In this document: positions 1 through 10,985 of the stretch, piece by piece
Position numbering within the stretch: the first letter of the stretch is position 1
How the letters are laid out: every line of letters begins with the position of its first letter
NCBI RefSeq assembly: GCF_009730915.1
Contig: NC_052489.1
Location: forward strand, 24,669,916 to 24,733,915
Source of the DNA: Dioscorea cayenensis subsp. rotundata
Lineage: Eukaryota > Streptophyta > Magnoliopsida > Dioscoreales > Dioscoreaceae
Length of the DNA stretch: 64,000 nt
Reading direction: 5' to 3'
Notes under the pieces: model-generated
The model's input: the letters and a program-made list of their open reading frames with translations, nothing else
Databases searched by the model: none
What the model was told of the DNA's origin: nothing
Translations under genes and position numbers: made by a program

Positions 1-649
1 CTGTGTTCTCTTGAGTTCCTCTCTAAGTCTTATTCAACACACATAAAATATTAAAAAAAAAAACTTTAGAACTTTGTTTGGTTTGAACTTTGAAGTATAG
101 GTATGAAAGATTGAATAAAAGATTCATTATAATAAAATAAATGATAAATTGGGATAATAAAGTCTATACTAAAATTTGGAATGTCCAATCTAAGAATCAC
201 CAATCCAAGAATAGTCAGTCATGCATGCGTTAATCTTTATTCTTACAAGAGCTAATCCATTTGTTGCTTATTATATATATTTGAATCTGGACTTCTTTCA
301 AAACTTCCATTATTTTTTTAAAAATTGATTCATTATCAAACAATTAAAAAATTGAAGTAGTGAACCCGTGAAGCTGTTTCTTTTTCTGATTTCTAAGTTC
401 TAAACTTATATTTACAGCCATATATATATACACACCATTTTTTTCAAAATTTTTGAAACATTAACTCAACTAAACTAATGCAATCCAACAGGAATTATTC
501 TAATATTTTTTTCATCAAAAGACAATTCATCTCTCAAATAAATGAGGAGAACTAGGCTTAAGTAAATTAACTTCCTCATAATACTTTAGCTATTTATTTT
601 TCACTGTAAAATCACTTGATCAGAAAGTGAGATAAAAGCGTAACATATA
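1..649. other. AT-rich intergenic DNA, no gene seen
   Basis: No open frame resembling a protein, no tRNA-like sequence and no clear element boundary were seen here. The stretch is AT-rich with short poly-A, poly-T and TA runs. Confidence 0.6.
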
Positions 650-930
650 TTCCCTCCGTTTATTTTTATCTGTCATAAACCCATGTTTCTTTTTATCTGA
701 CATTTTTTAACATCAAAAAGCATTTATTATTATTTTTTTCCAAAATTACCCTAACACTCTATTCAATTCTTTTTTTGAAATTTAATATGAGAGAGAAATA
801 TGAAGATATAAATTAGGGATAATTTTGGAAAGATAACTAATTTTTAATTAAATTAAGTGAAATAATTAATTTTCTTGGTATGTGAGATTCGGTTATTCAT
901 GATAATGACAGATAAAAAAGAACAAGGGAG
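650..930. mobile_element. Stowaway-like MITE (Tc1/mariner-type, non-autonomous)
   Basis: The left end reads TTCCCTCCGTTTATTTTTAT and then CTGTCA. The right end, read on the other strand, begins CTCCCTTGTTCTTTTTTATC and then TGTCA, so about 22 of 26 terminal bases are inverted repeats. The element is flanked by the dinucleotide TA on both sides (648-649 and 931-932). A CTCCCTCC-type terminus with a TA target duplication is the hallmark of Stowaway MITEs. It is 281 bp long with no coding capacity. It lies about 800 bp upstream of the cyclin start, so it could contribute promoter sequence, but nothing shows that directly. Confidence 0.8.
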
Positions 931-1732
931 TATAATTTTATTTTAACTTTCCACCCACTAAGGTTATCCCAAAATTATTGAAAATATTTTGAATTTTCCA
1001 ACCATTTTGGTGCTTTTTTTTTTTAATTTTCAATAAAATTATACATTGGAACTGTAATTTTTTCTATTGATTTCAACCATTTTGGTTAAATGAGACTTTT
1101 TATTTTTTTGAGAAAATAAATGAAACTTTCACTCACCTTCTTCTCTTGTGCATGGAGTATTTGGGATAAATAAAAAGGTACTAACCAATGGAAACAAACC
1201 ATACCACGTGGAAGCCCACGCTCTCAATCCCATCCATCCGTATCCCTAATTACTAAATTTCCGTTATTTTTTTATTTTTTAATGAAAATAAATAAATTCA
1301 CATATACACCCCCATAAACTTCATATTTGTATAACTAGTAAAAATCATATATATATATATATATATAAATCTTGATTTTTCATTTTTCTACAGATGTTTT
1401 GAATGAAATAATTACACAATTAAGCACTTTTCTAAGGACAAACTTAAAAAATTCCCTAAAAACAAAACAAACAGTAACATTTAAAATAAAAAAGAAAATA
1501 TATAAAAAAAATAAAAAAATTAAAAATTATAAATACAGCAAGAAACGCCCTCTTCTCCAGTCCACGCGAAACATCTCATCTTTCCACCTCTCATTAGACT
1601 AATAAGCTTCACAGTGCCCAACAAACACATCACCAGAGAAAGTTGAAACAAAGAGAAAGAGAGAAAGACTGAGAGAGAGTGACAAAGGGCTCTTCTCCCA
1701 CTCCATGCGCCAAGACGCTGCCTTTCAAGCCA
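931..1732 (+). promoter_or_regulatory. Upstream region and leader of the cyclin gene
   Basis: The stretch before the cyclin start is AT-rich up to about 1550 and then becomes a purine-rich (GAGA) leader at about 1636-1680, typical of plant 5' leaders. A TA repeat lies at about 1350-1366. A short upstream ATG at 1704 is out of frame with the main start at 1733 and opens an overlapping upstream reading frame, which could damp translation. CACGTG occurs at 1205-1210. The transcription start cannot be fixed from sequence. Confidence 0.4.
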
Positions 1733-3135
1733 ATGGATATGGACCTCCTATCCACCACCTCCACCCTCTACTGCGCCGAGGACGCCGACGACCTCGCCAC
1801 CTGGGATTCCGACGACTGGATCGCACCCAAGTCTCTTGCTGCCACCGCACATGAGGACACCACTCCTGCACTCATTGCCGCCGAGCAAGTCTTCATGCCC
1901 TCCCTGGAATACCTCCACTCCTTCCACCCAACCGCCCGCAACGACGCCGTCTCTTGGATTCTCAAGGCATCATTCTATTCCCAAAACTCTCTTTTTTTTT
2001 TCTCCCTCATTCTCTCTCTCTCTCTCTCTCTAACGATGCCCGCAGGTACACGAGTTCTACCGGTTCCGGCCAGTGACCGCATCTCTCGCCGTCAACTACT
2101 TGGACCGCTTCCTCTCCTCTCATTCCCTCCCGGTACACTCTTCATTTCGCCTCGTTTCTTCTTTCAGGCATTTCGTCGAACAGATCTCTGACGTTCATGG
2201 CGGTGGCGTTTTGGGAAGGATGTGCAGGGACAAAGTGGGAAAGGGAGCGGCTCCGGTGACTGGCCGATGCAACTGCTCTCCGTGGCATGCTTGTCTGTGG
2301 CTGCCAAGATGGAGGAGACGCACGTCCCACTCCTCGTCGATCTCCAAATCCTCGACCCCCGCTACGTGTTCGAGCCCCGCACCGTCCGCCGCATGGAGCT
2401 CCTCCTCATGGCGGCGCTCCACTGGCGCATGCGCTCCGTCACTCCCTTCGACTTCCTCGATCCCCTCTCCTCCCTCTTCTCCGCAGCCTACCGCCGCCCC
2501 CTCCTGTGCCGCGCCGCCGTCCTCGTCCTCCAGACTCATCGCGGTACCAACCCAAGTTCATTCCCGAAATGCCCATCTATTTTTAGTTCAAAATTTCAAC
2601 TTTGTTTTATTTCGAGCATTTTGGGCAGTCGTCGATTTTCTCGGTTTCCGGCCTTCCGTGATCGCCTCCTCGGCGATCTTCTCCGCTGCGCGCGAGTTCG
2701 CCGTTGATGACGCCGATCTACTCAATTCGCTCGGCGATTTGTTCAGTAAGGTAATAACTAATAAATAATTTACAAGGAAATATATATTTAATTTCTTAAT
2801 AAAAAATTCAAACATAGTTATTGATATTACTTTTTCTTTTGTTTAACTTTTCTCGATGATAGGAAATGGTGGAAGTGTGCTGCCAGCTAATGGACGAGTA
2901 CTTGATCGACACGTGTCCTTCAGCTCAGAGCCGAAAGCCGTGGCTGGAGCCGTCTGCTCCGCCGAGCCCCATTGGCGTTCTTGACGCCGCCGCGTGCGGG
3001 AGCTGCGACACAAACAGATCTCTTCCCGGCGCAGCTCCAGCCGAGCCGCCGATTAAGCGGCGTCGGCTCCGCGATGGCCATTGTACAGCAAGTATAGATA
3101 CAAGCGACGACGGTGTCGGTATAAGCCCCGTTTAA
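1733..3135 (+). CDS. D-type cyclin (CYCD, D1-like)
   Basis: G1 cyclin that binds CDKA-type kinases, which phosphorylate retinoblastoma-related protein and promote S-phase entry. My model has five exons: 1733-1966, 2046-2132, 2228-2543, 2629-2750 and 2863-3135, giving 343 residues, normal for plant D cyclins. Residues 12-16 read LYCAE, the LxCxE retinoblastoma-binding motif, in an acidic N-terminus. The cyclin box follows, with landmarks SWILK, AVNYLDRFL, WPMQLLSVACLSVAAKMEE and RMELL. The C-terminal cyclin fold includes FLGFRPSVIA, and the tail ends with a basic IKRRRLR cluster that could be a nuclear localisation signal. WPMQLL and RSVTPFDF resemble CYCD1 more than CYCD3; the subclass call is inference. 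Intron 1 must use a GC donor, because no GT occurs between 1966 and its acceptor. The start at 1733 is the first ATG in this frame. Confidence 0.88.
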
Positions 3136-3399
3136 ACCATGACCCGAACCCGAATCCGAATTCTCGTTCAGCGATCATCTCTCTTAACTTTTAAAGCGGA
3201 TTTTGGGTTCGGGTGCGAGTAGCCAGGCTCGACTTTTTTTTGTCCCCTCTTGCCTAATTTTTAATATATTTTTATATATATATATATATTTTATTTTTTT
3301 TGATAATTATGTTATCTAAATTACTTCCCTAAATTTTGTTGTTATTATATTCTAATGAATAATGATATACCAATCATATCACCGCCAGGCGTAAATTTC
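3136..3399. other. Cyclin 3' flank
   Basis: Presumed 3' untranslated and downstream DNA of the cyclin gene, with a TA repeat at about 3273-3290. No other feature was seen. Confidence 0.4.
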
Positions 3400-4105
3400 T
3401 CTACCTAAAATGCCCTTGTGTCCCTCTAATCTCTCCGTTTTTCTCAATGTGGGCCCTACTCCCTGCTTGGAAAGGTTGCGAATTTATTCGCGTGCTCTGA
3501 CCGGCAGAGCAGAGGGCAGAACGGGAATTTTGGGTTTCCAAGTTTCAATGGCCTTATGCTTTGGCGAATGGGAAATTGCCACCTGGTTTATCGTGGGCTC
3601 CACCTCACCTGCCAGCAAGCTACTCCGCGGCAGCCCTCTGAGAAGGCGACCTCGTGACGCTCGAAACTTTTTATTGCTATAGTGATTGATATTTACACTC
3701 CACGATGTGTGCTTTCTTGTGGACAACCGATGATTAGAAAGGACCAGACATTGAGTGGATTCTCGATACCCGAGAGTACGAATAACACCCTCCATGTTTT
3801 GTATGCCATCCACTCCATCTTCACCGTTCATTTCCGCGCGAAAAGATCCGAAAGTGATGTAAAATCCAACGGTTAGGACTGGTGAGTTTATAATCTCGAT
3901 GACAACAAAGGTGGGGCCCAGTGCCCGTGCGAGCCAGTTGTCTGGGATGAATCCCTACCGTCCAAAGGGAAAGTCAGGTGCGCATCGGACGGTCCAGCGC
4001 AATTAGCGTTGCGGGTTTGTACGTTTTGCCTCGGAAGGCAAGCGGGACAAACGAATAAAAATAAAAGACCCGTTTCGTCGTTTACTCAGTTTCCCGCCAA
4101 ATTCC
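3400..4105. other. GC-rich island without a recognisable gene; E2F-like site
   Basis: This block is clearly richer in G+C than its surroundings, and short open frames cross it on both strands (for example 3410-3682 plus and 3831-3484 minus). None resembles a known protein or has a convincing exon structure. The sequence TTTCCCGCCAAA at 4090-4101 fits the E2F consensus TTTSSCGC. The block looks like a promoter or decayed gene 5' end, but no coding region follows it. It could be the start of a non-coding transcript or a displaced fragment. Confidence 0.35.
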
Positions 4106-4249
4106 AAGAGTAACGGAGTTAAGCAGCCCATCTATATTTTCTAAAATACCCTTCAGCTTTCCACTTATTTACTTAAGTACCCATCCTCCCTCTCCGACAC
4201 TATTTCATTAATCTTTAATAATAATAATAATTTAGAAATATATATATAT

Positions 4250-4286
<37 letters not shown>

Positions 4287-6780
4287 AAGAGTCAAAGCAT
4301 ATGGTTGGAAAGTGAAATGATTTGTCCCCTAGATTTATGGATGGATGCCTTAATGTTGACTAAATAGGTTTGATGTTGTAGCCTGACTGACACTTGGTGT
4401 AAATACAAAGTTATAGTTCATTGGAAATTCAAACGCTAAAGGTGATCTATGGTCAAGAAGATTGAGATGTAGAATTGAATTGGGGGTTGTGAGGAGAGTT
4501 TATATGGTGTATCATGTGATGTGCATTAAGGATAACAATGAAGACTTTGAATGGAGTTTATACTGCTGCATGGAAGTGGACCCATATATAGTTGACATTA
4601 TTACTACAATGAGTTACTGATTAATTGCATATATATGTACTACTATATATCATTGAGTAGGTGAGCCGGTGGAGAAAAATATATTGTTCTTGCATTATGT
4701 TAATTTCTTCTCTACTGAGTTGTGTTAATTCTTAAGAGATTGAAAGAGAAAGGTGTTTTGATGATTTATGATGGTCAAAACTAAAATAATTTAGATTATT
4801 ATTAGAACCAGGATGCATGGTGACTGGTAAGTGAACAAGTGGAAGGACCAAACTCTCTTTTTGATCTCCAATAATGCAAATAAAAGGACATTCTCATAAG
4901 AAGGTAAAATGAGAAGCAGCAAAACATACATGAAAACATCTCCTCAAAAGAAAAAGTATAATATCATATCAAATCAAATCACACATATATTTATATATAT
5001 AAGATATATATCACATCACAAAGAGAGAAAAATGGATCAATTAGAAAGAGAAGCAATTAATTGAAAAGGTTAATATTGATGTCATTTTCAAGGTTCAAAG
5101 TTAGTGGGCACTGGAGCTGCAAACTGGCTTGAAAGACAAAGAGAAGATAGAAAAAGGTCTCAAGGACTGTGAGAGCTATATATAAGATAAGAGAGCATGA
5201 GAAATCTCATCAGATATCCATTTGTTTCTAGTATTGGTATTGTAGAGAAAGGGCAACAACAACAACCCTTTCAGTTCTTTCCAGGCTGAACATGGACCTC
5301 ATTAGATCCCATCACACATGTGACTCAATCTCCAGCCTGGTTTTACATGTACCTACTCTCCAAACTTAATTAATGTTTATCATTTCAAAAAACAAAGATC
5401 ACAAGTTTGCATGTTTAATGATTTATATATATTAAACAGTATTAAGTTAAATGGGACTTGCACAAAAATAGAAGGAAAATAAGTGATCTCATTGAAGTTA
5501 TTGTTTTGCCTCCTTAGTTTCATCTTTCATTTATCTCTTCTTGTTGGGTGGCATGCATGTGAGGTTCTGTGTTATTGTTATTAGTAGACTACAAACAGTA
5601 GTGTTAAGAGGTCCCATGGGAAGAGACAATACTAGTAAAGGCATCTAAAAGAAAGGTGAAACAAACCAAGTATGGGACAAAACATTATTAGGTTTTTTTT
5701 GGGCTTTTTCGTTCTTGTAAATATTCACAAATCATATATTTATTTAAGTAAAGTTTCTATTTTCTTTTATGTATATATATGTCCTTCATATATATGTGTT
5801 TTTCTTTTTTTTCTTCTGTTGTATGTATATTATTAACCTCAAACATGATTCATTATGAATTCATGCATTTATTATGATATAGCATTGATTTTTATTATCA
5901 ACTAGCCAAATTCCCTTGCCCCGTTTTGGTAAATTTTTTTAACAACTTTAATGGTTGTATTAATTAAATTAAACTATCATATATATATATATATATATAT
6001 ATATTTTGAGAAATTGAATAAAACAAATATAAATGCAAATCAAACAATACCACACAGGAGAATCATCCAAAAAAACAGAAATGGTAAAAAAAATTAATTA
6101 CATAATAATAGACATTACAACCTATTGTACAACTCATTAAAAAAATTAAAATATAAAATACATTCCGTTTATGAAGTCCTAATATCTTTCATCTTTTAAT
6201 TTTTTATATTCTATTATCTTCAATTTTTTTTTTCTAATTTTCTTCAATATAAAGCAAGACACATACCTGTTTTCAATTATGACTTGTAAATATGCTAAAG
6301 TTATGATTAAATAACTCCGTATAGACATATATTTTCCACAAACAAAATATTTTTTAAGCACTATAATTGATTTTAAAAAATTTAATAAAATATTTAATTT
6401 AAATTAATAAATACAATTAAACATTTCTTTTACCAATGGCATAATTAATGCAAACAAATATTTAAATAAAATAATACTTTTTAAAAATTATAATTATTTC
6501 TTGAAATGCTCTTAAGCATAATATACAACTACTTTGAATTTATATATTTATATATATATATGATTGACATCTTATTTTTTTTTCTTTTAAAAACATATCA
6601 AAAATATTTAATAGATTCCAACAAACACTTCTATGTTAGTAAAAGAATGATGTTAAGTAATGAATAAGTAAACATTGTTCTTCGAGTTTATGAATTGTGT
6701 TTAATTTCTTTACCATAATCTCCAGTGGGATGTATACTCTAATTTTAGTATGTTCTTGGAAACTAAAATTTTGATAATTG
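4106..6780. other. Intergenic DNA, no gene seen
   Basis: AT-rich sequence with a (GTA)n microsatellite at about 4250-4285 and TA repeats at about 5981-6004. No protein-like frame and none of the conserved plant microRNA sequences I know were recognised. Around 5280-5343 a short inverted repeat (CCAGGCT ... AGCCTGG) exists, but its stem is too short to call a microRNA precursor. Confidence 0.5.
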
Positions 6781-7521
6781 CATGTAAAGTCTTGAAACAA
6801 AATGATCAGAAAGTTAAATGGGCTCGATTGGTGTGGGCAAAGGGTCATGTTCCAAGATATGCTTTTATATTTTGGCTTGCTGTGCAGAACGAGTTGCTTA
6901 CAAGAGATAAATTGTATAGTTGGAGGGCTATTGATTCTGAGATGTGTGTGCTTTGTAATGATGCTAAGGAGGAGGTTAGTCACTTATTCTTTGAATGCAG
7001 ATTTTCAGCAGAAGTATGGGAGAGAGTTTTGAAAGAGATCAAAGTGTATAGAAGACCTTTCAAGTGGACAAGAGAGATCAATTGGTTTCAAAGGAAAACT
7101 TGTGATAAATCCTTGCTCTCAAGAGTCAGAAGGTTAGCTCTGTCAACATGTGTGTACATGATATGGAAGGCTAGAAATTGTCTAGTATTTCAGCAGAAAC
7201 AGCTCAGTTCTGACAAGGTGTTCAGAGAAATCCGAGAGGTGCTAGTGATGCTTTATAGTGATTTTTACAACAGAATCTGAGAATGTATAGATATATGGAT
7301 GAATCAAGTGTATCTTGCCTGCTTGGTGATGTGGAAAATTAATGTTGATGGTGGTTTGTTTGTGAATGGAGTGTTTCCAAGTGAGATGATTGTATGTAGT
7401 TGTCTGTAGTTGAAGGAGTGATCTTGATGTGCTGAGAAGCATAAATGACTGTGATGGTAGTTGTATATGTTGATTTTTGGGATCTAATGAAATTTATTTT
7501 GGTTTGACCAAAAAAAAATTT
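6781..7521 (+). mobile_element. 5'-truncated LINE (non-LTR retrotransposon) with 12-bp target-site duplication
   Basis: The segment encodes only the C-terminal end of a plant LINE ORF2 (about 6790-7280): a zf-RVT domain with WARLVWAKGHVPRYAFIFWL, then LLTRDKL, CVLC, HLFFEC and VW. The TGA at 7278-7280 is followed by about 230 bp of 3' untranslated sequence and an A-run at 7510-7518. TTTTGATAATTG occurs immediately before (6769-6780) and after (7522-7533) the segment, a target-site duplication as expected for target-primed reverse transcription. The 3' tail differs from the LINE family at 46.9 and 52.7-62.2 kb, so this is another family. Confidence 0.85.
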
Positions 7522-7533
7522 TTTTGATAATTG

Positions 7534-10500
7534 GTTGTCAGTTTAAATTCCAAAGCCATTCTATTTAATCAAATGGTGTCTATTTTTAATATATAATTAA
7601 TTTTATTATTATGGAAGAGATTTTTCTAGCCAAACGTTAACACATTAACAGAAATGTTAGAAATCTTATCCAACTATATGTTTCAAGTTCTACATTTTTG
7701 CTTTCATGATAAAACAATGATGTTACTCTAGAAATAGAAATAAATGTGCACTTATTTTTTTAGATAATATGGACAAATCACATATATTTTTCTAAGTATT
7801 AGATTTTATTCATGTATTAAGAGAAAGTCAAGCACTCAATCTCCCTTATAAGAATCAAGCGTTTTACCGCTAGACTAATAGTAAGATGATTGTACTATTT
7901 TCATAATTTATTTTTCCTTACAAATTTTTAAGATAATATGTTTAAAAAATTTTGGTTTAATCAGGTGGTGATCACCCAAATTTTGATAAATAATAGCCTA
8001 ATATGAACTTTTTGATGATCTTACGGTATTATCATTTCAAGAAATATCAAAGTAAAATCATATATAAAGAACAAATGCTATGGTCATATAATCTCAAATA
8101 GCTAGAATCTAGATCACTTAACCCGGTTCAAATTATATATGAAAAAATGCAAATAATAATAATAATCAAATACAGACTCTTATTTCTTTTCTTGACGTTT
8201 TGGATTACATCACAAATCATTAGATAACAAGATAAATATTGAAACAAAGAATATCACGTATGTGTATACCAACAGTTAAAGAGTGCATTACAGGATCACC
8301 AAGAATATCCTTGAACAAGTACTATTTATGGTACTATATAAATAGGTCTGATTTTTTTTTTTTAAGGTATTGTATTGTTTTCTTTCATGATTAAATAACA
8401 GAATGGATTTATTAACCTAGTTTATTTTTTAAAAAAAATTTCGGTATGCATGTGGTAGGACTTTCATCACCCATATGAAGTTTGCCTTGGTTAATTACTA
8501 AGTGATTGAGAAGCCATTATAACTGGTGCATTATTGTATTTATATATCTTTTGACAAATTTTAATTTGACGGTGCTTGTAACCTATGTCAATATATATAT
8601 TCCAAAGGATGCATGAAAGTTTTGTTTCTTGTTAGTATTTTTTTATAAACATATATTTTTAGAATATTGAAATATGTTAAAGAAAAAAATTCTAACCCAC
8701 AAATATGTAAGAATTCACAAAGATATTTTCTTTAGTATCATGTTAAAATTACATGTAGCAACCTGCTAAATTTAAAAAATACATCGTCTGAGATAATATT
8801 AGATGTTTTCTCATTGAAATTTTAAATTAACTAATTTGTGACTCAGGTAAGAACGATGGAAATTACGCTAGCAAATATATTTGTACATTTGAATTAATAA
8901 GTAACAAATATCAAACAACTTAAAATGCATCTATGAAAAGTTTATAATACATAATGAATAATCAGCCAAAGTAGACAATATATTTTCGTCATTTTTTTAA
9001 AATTCACAAGACACTATGACTCCATGGATAATTATTAATTCTTAATGTCTTTGTAATTTATTTTGTTTGAATGACTATATACACACACTACACCAAGCAT
9101 TCAATTTTACATGTCATAAAATTTCTAAGTTTGGGGTTTTCTTATTGGAAGTAAAATAGGCTATAAAATGCATAATTTTTTATCAATTTATCTTATTTAT
9201 TTGTTTTGATAAATATAAACAAATCAAGTTAAGGGTAAGAATAGACGTGGAGTCATTATTCTTAACACATATATGTCTTCAATTTATCTGAGTTGATCGG
9301 ACTCATTTTTTTAGTATGATATAAACACTTTATGTAGAGGATTTAATGCTAATAGACAAAGAGCTCATTGCATAATTTATTTTCATTGTATGAACGATAA
9401 TAAATCAAATCTTTGAACAATGAAAATTTTCAAACATAAACAACTTTTGCACCCCATTAACTGATATTTTAACATGTACAAAATGAAAAGCAGTGCATGC
9501 TCTTTTCCAAATTTTATAATTCTTTTGATAATATATAGAATTATCATATTATCTTAAGAATTTCTATTTGTCAATAAATATATAAAAACTAAGACCAAAA
9601 TAATATGTTTGGTAGATGAACCTCCTTTGCCAAACTTTGCTAAAATATATACACATCACAAAGATCAAAATCAAGCCCCCCAACAAATTCTCAACCAACT
9701 CATCCAAATTATAACTCTTGCCCAAATTTAATACTTCATTATTTGAGGATTAACTTAAGAAAAAGATTTCCATATCTTTCTATAAAACTATTGGATGCCT
9801 AAATGTTAATAGTGGAGTTGGCACATCTTCTCACCAAAATACTTGGTAGATGATGTACTTTGGTCAACCAAACATGTCCATAAAAAGCCATCTCTTAAAT
9901 TGAAAACTATGAGTATGTTTTCTTGTATTTATAAATATAAATTTTTATTTTTATTTTTTAAGCACAAAAAAAGAGAGTTTTTGAGTCAATGAATGTTGTG
10001 TAACGTCTGCTACTAATACCCATTAATTGTAAATAATTAGAAATGGGAGTTTAGAAGCCAAGTCAAGAAAGACTAATTATCTAGATAGAGGAATGACATA
10101 AGATCAAAAGATGATTACATTAATTACTAGTTTTAAGTGTTATTACCATATGATTAAGGTGAGGTTCAAAATTATTCATGTGATGATAATGTTCTCTTTT
10201 AAGAGCAAATATCTTACTAAGATGAGTTATTTCTCATGGGGGGTTGAAGCACCCATTTCATGTGGTATATTGTTGGATTTGAGATTTTAGTTGTTATTTA
10301 AATCAAATACAATTTATGTAAGTAGTAAAGTAATTAGCATTTGACATCTCAGTACCTCAAAATACAAGTAGCAGTTTAAGTTAAACATATTTCATCTTCC
10401 GCCCAGTATATTTTATATATATATATATATATATAATATTAATAAATGAAGTCTATTATGAATAATGAATTATTTATTTATTTGACAAGATAAAGCACCC

Positions 10501-10692
10501 AAACATACACACTTTTTTATTATTATAACTTAAAATGTACAAGGAGTTGAACTTAACTTAATATTCATTCCGAATTTCAGATATATTTCGAAGTAACTTT
10601 TTTTCCCAAATAAATTATATAAAATTAAAAATAGAATAAATAAATATAATATAATATAATTTTATAATAAATACCCCATAGTATTTCATTCT
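7534..10692. other. Intergenic DNA, no gene seen
   Basis: AT-rich DNA without protein-like frames. It contains a possible tRNA-derived relic at 7838-7895 (listed separately) and a TA repeat at about 10414-10434. Nothing else could be supported. Confidence 0.5.
7838..7895 (-). pseudogene. Possible tRNA-derived relic
   Basis: On the minus strand the segment reads TAGTCTAGCGGTAAAACGCT and continues with TTGATTCTTATAAGGGAGAT. This resembles the D-arm (box A, TRGCNNAGYGG) and anticodon arm of a tRNA. The T-arm, box B (GGTTCGANTCC) and a closed acceptor stem are missing. It may be a decayed tRNA pseudogene or the head of a SINE. Confidence is low because similar short matches occur by chance. Confidence 0.25.
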
Positions 10693-10729
10693 CCAGTGTC
10701 CAGTGTCCAGTGTCCAGTGTCCAGTGTCC
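10693..10729. repeat. 7-bp minisatellite (CCAGTGT)5
   Basis: Five exact tandem copies of CCAGTGT plus a partial copy lie about 290 bp upstream of the transporter start codon. A G+C-rich heptamer array is unusual in this AT-rich flank. Confidence 0.9.
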
Positions 10730-10803
10730 TCACCCATTAATCTAGTCAAGAATACCACACTAAAAATAAATCTAAAAAAATTCAAGGGTGCATTCGCAAT
10801 ATT

Positions 10804-10842
<39 letters not shown>

Positions 10843-10843
10843 A
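10804..10843. repeat. Compound microsatellite (AC)n(AT)n
   Basis: An AC dinucleotide run (10804-10825) passes directly into a TA run (10826-10843) in the proximal upstream region of the transporter gene. Confidence 0.9.
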
Positions 10844-10860
10844 TGAAAACCAATTAAATA

Positions 10861-10868
10861 TTTATATA
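10861..10868 (+). promoter_or_regulatory. Probable TATA box of the transporter gene
   Basis: TTTATATA followed by ACCCC lies about 35 bp before a pyrimidine-rich leader and 118 bp before the ATG. The position fits a plant TATA box, with transcription starting near 10895. Confidence 0.5.
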
Positions 10869-10896
10869 ACCCCCTCTTCATTCTCTAACGCTCCAA

Positions 10897-10898
<2 letters not shown>

Positions 10899-10958
<60 letters not shown>
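10899..10958 (+). repeat. 5' leader microsatellites (CT)n then (CGA)n
   Basis: A CT run (10899-10929) is followed by about nine CGA/GAC triplets (to 10958), ending 28 bp before the start codon. CT-rich leaders are common in plants; the trinucleotide run beside it is less usual and would be length-polymorphic. Confidence 0.9.
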
Positions 10959-10963
<5 letters not shown>

Positions 10964-10985
10964 AAGCTCTGAGAGAGAGGGAGAA

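Noticed and set aside
3484-3831. 115-codon minus-strand frame in the GC-rich island
   Set aside because: No family resemblance, no splice context, and composition explains the open frame.
5280-5345. Possible microRNA hairpin (CCAGGCT ... AGCCTGG)
   Set aside because: Only about 9 paired bases, and no match to a conserved plant microRNA that I know.
7079-7280. Host gene encoding a zinc-binding protein
   Set aside because: The frame is the zf-RVT end of a LINE bounded by target-site duplications.
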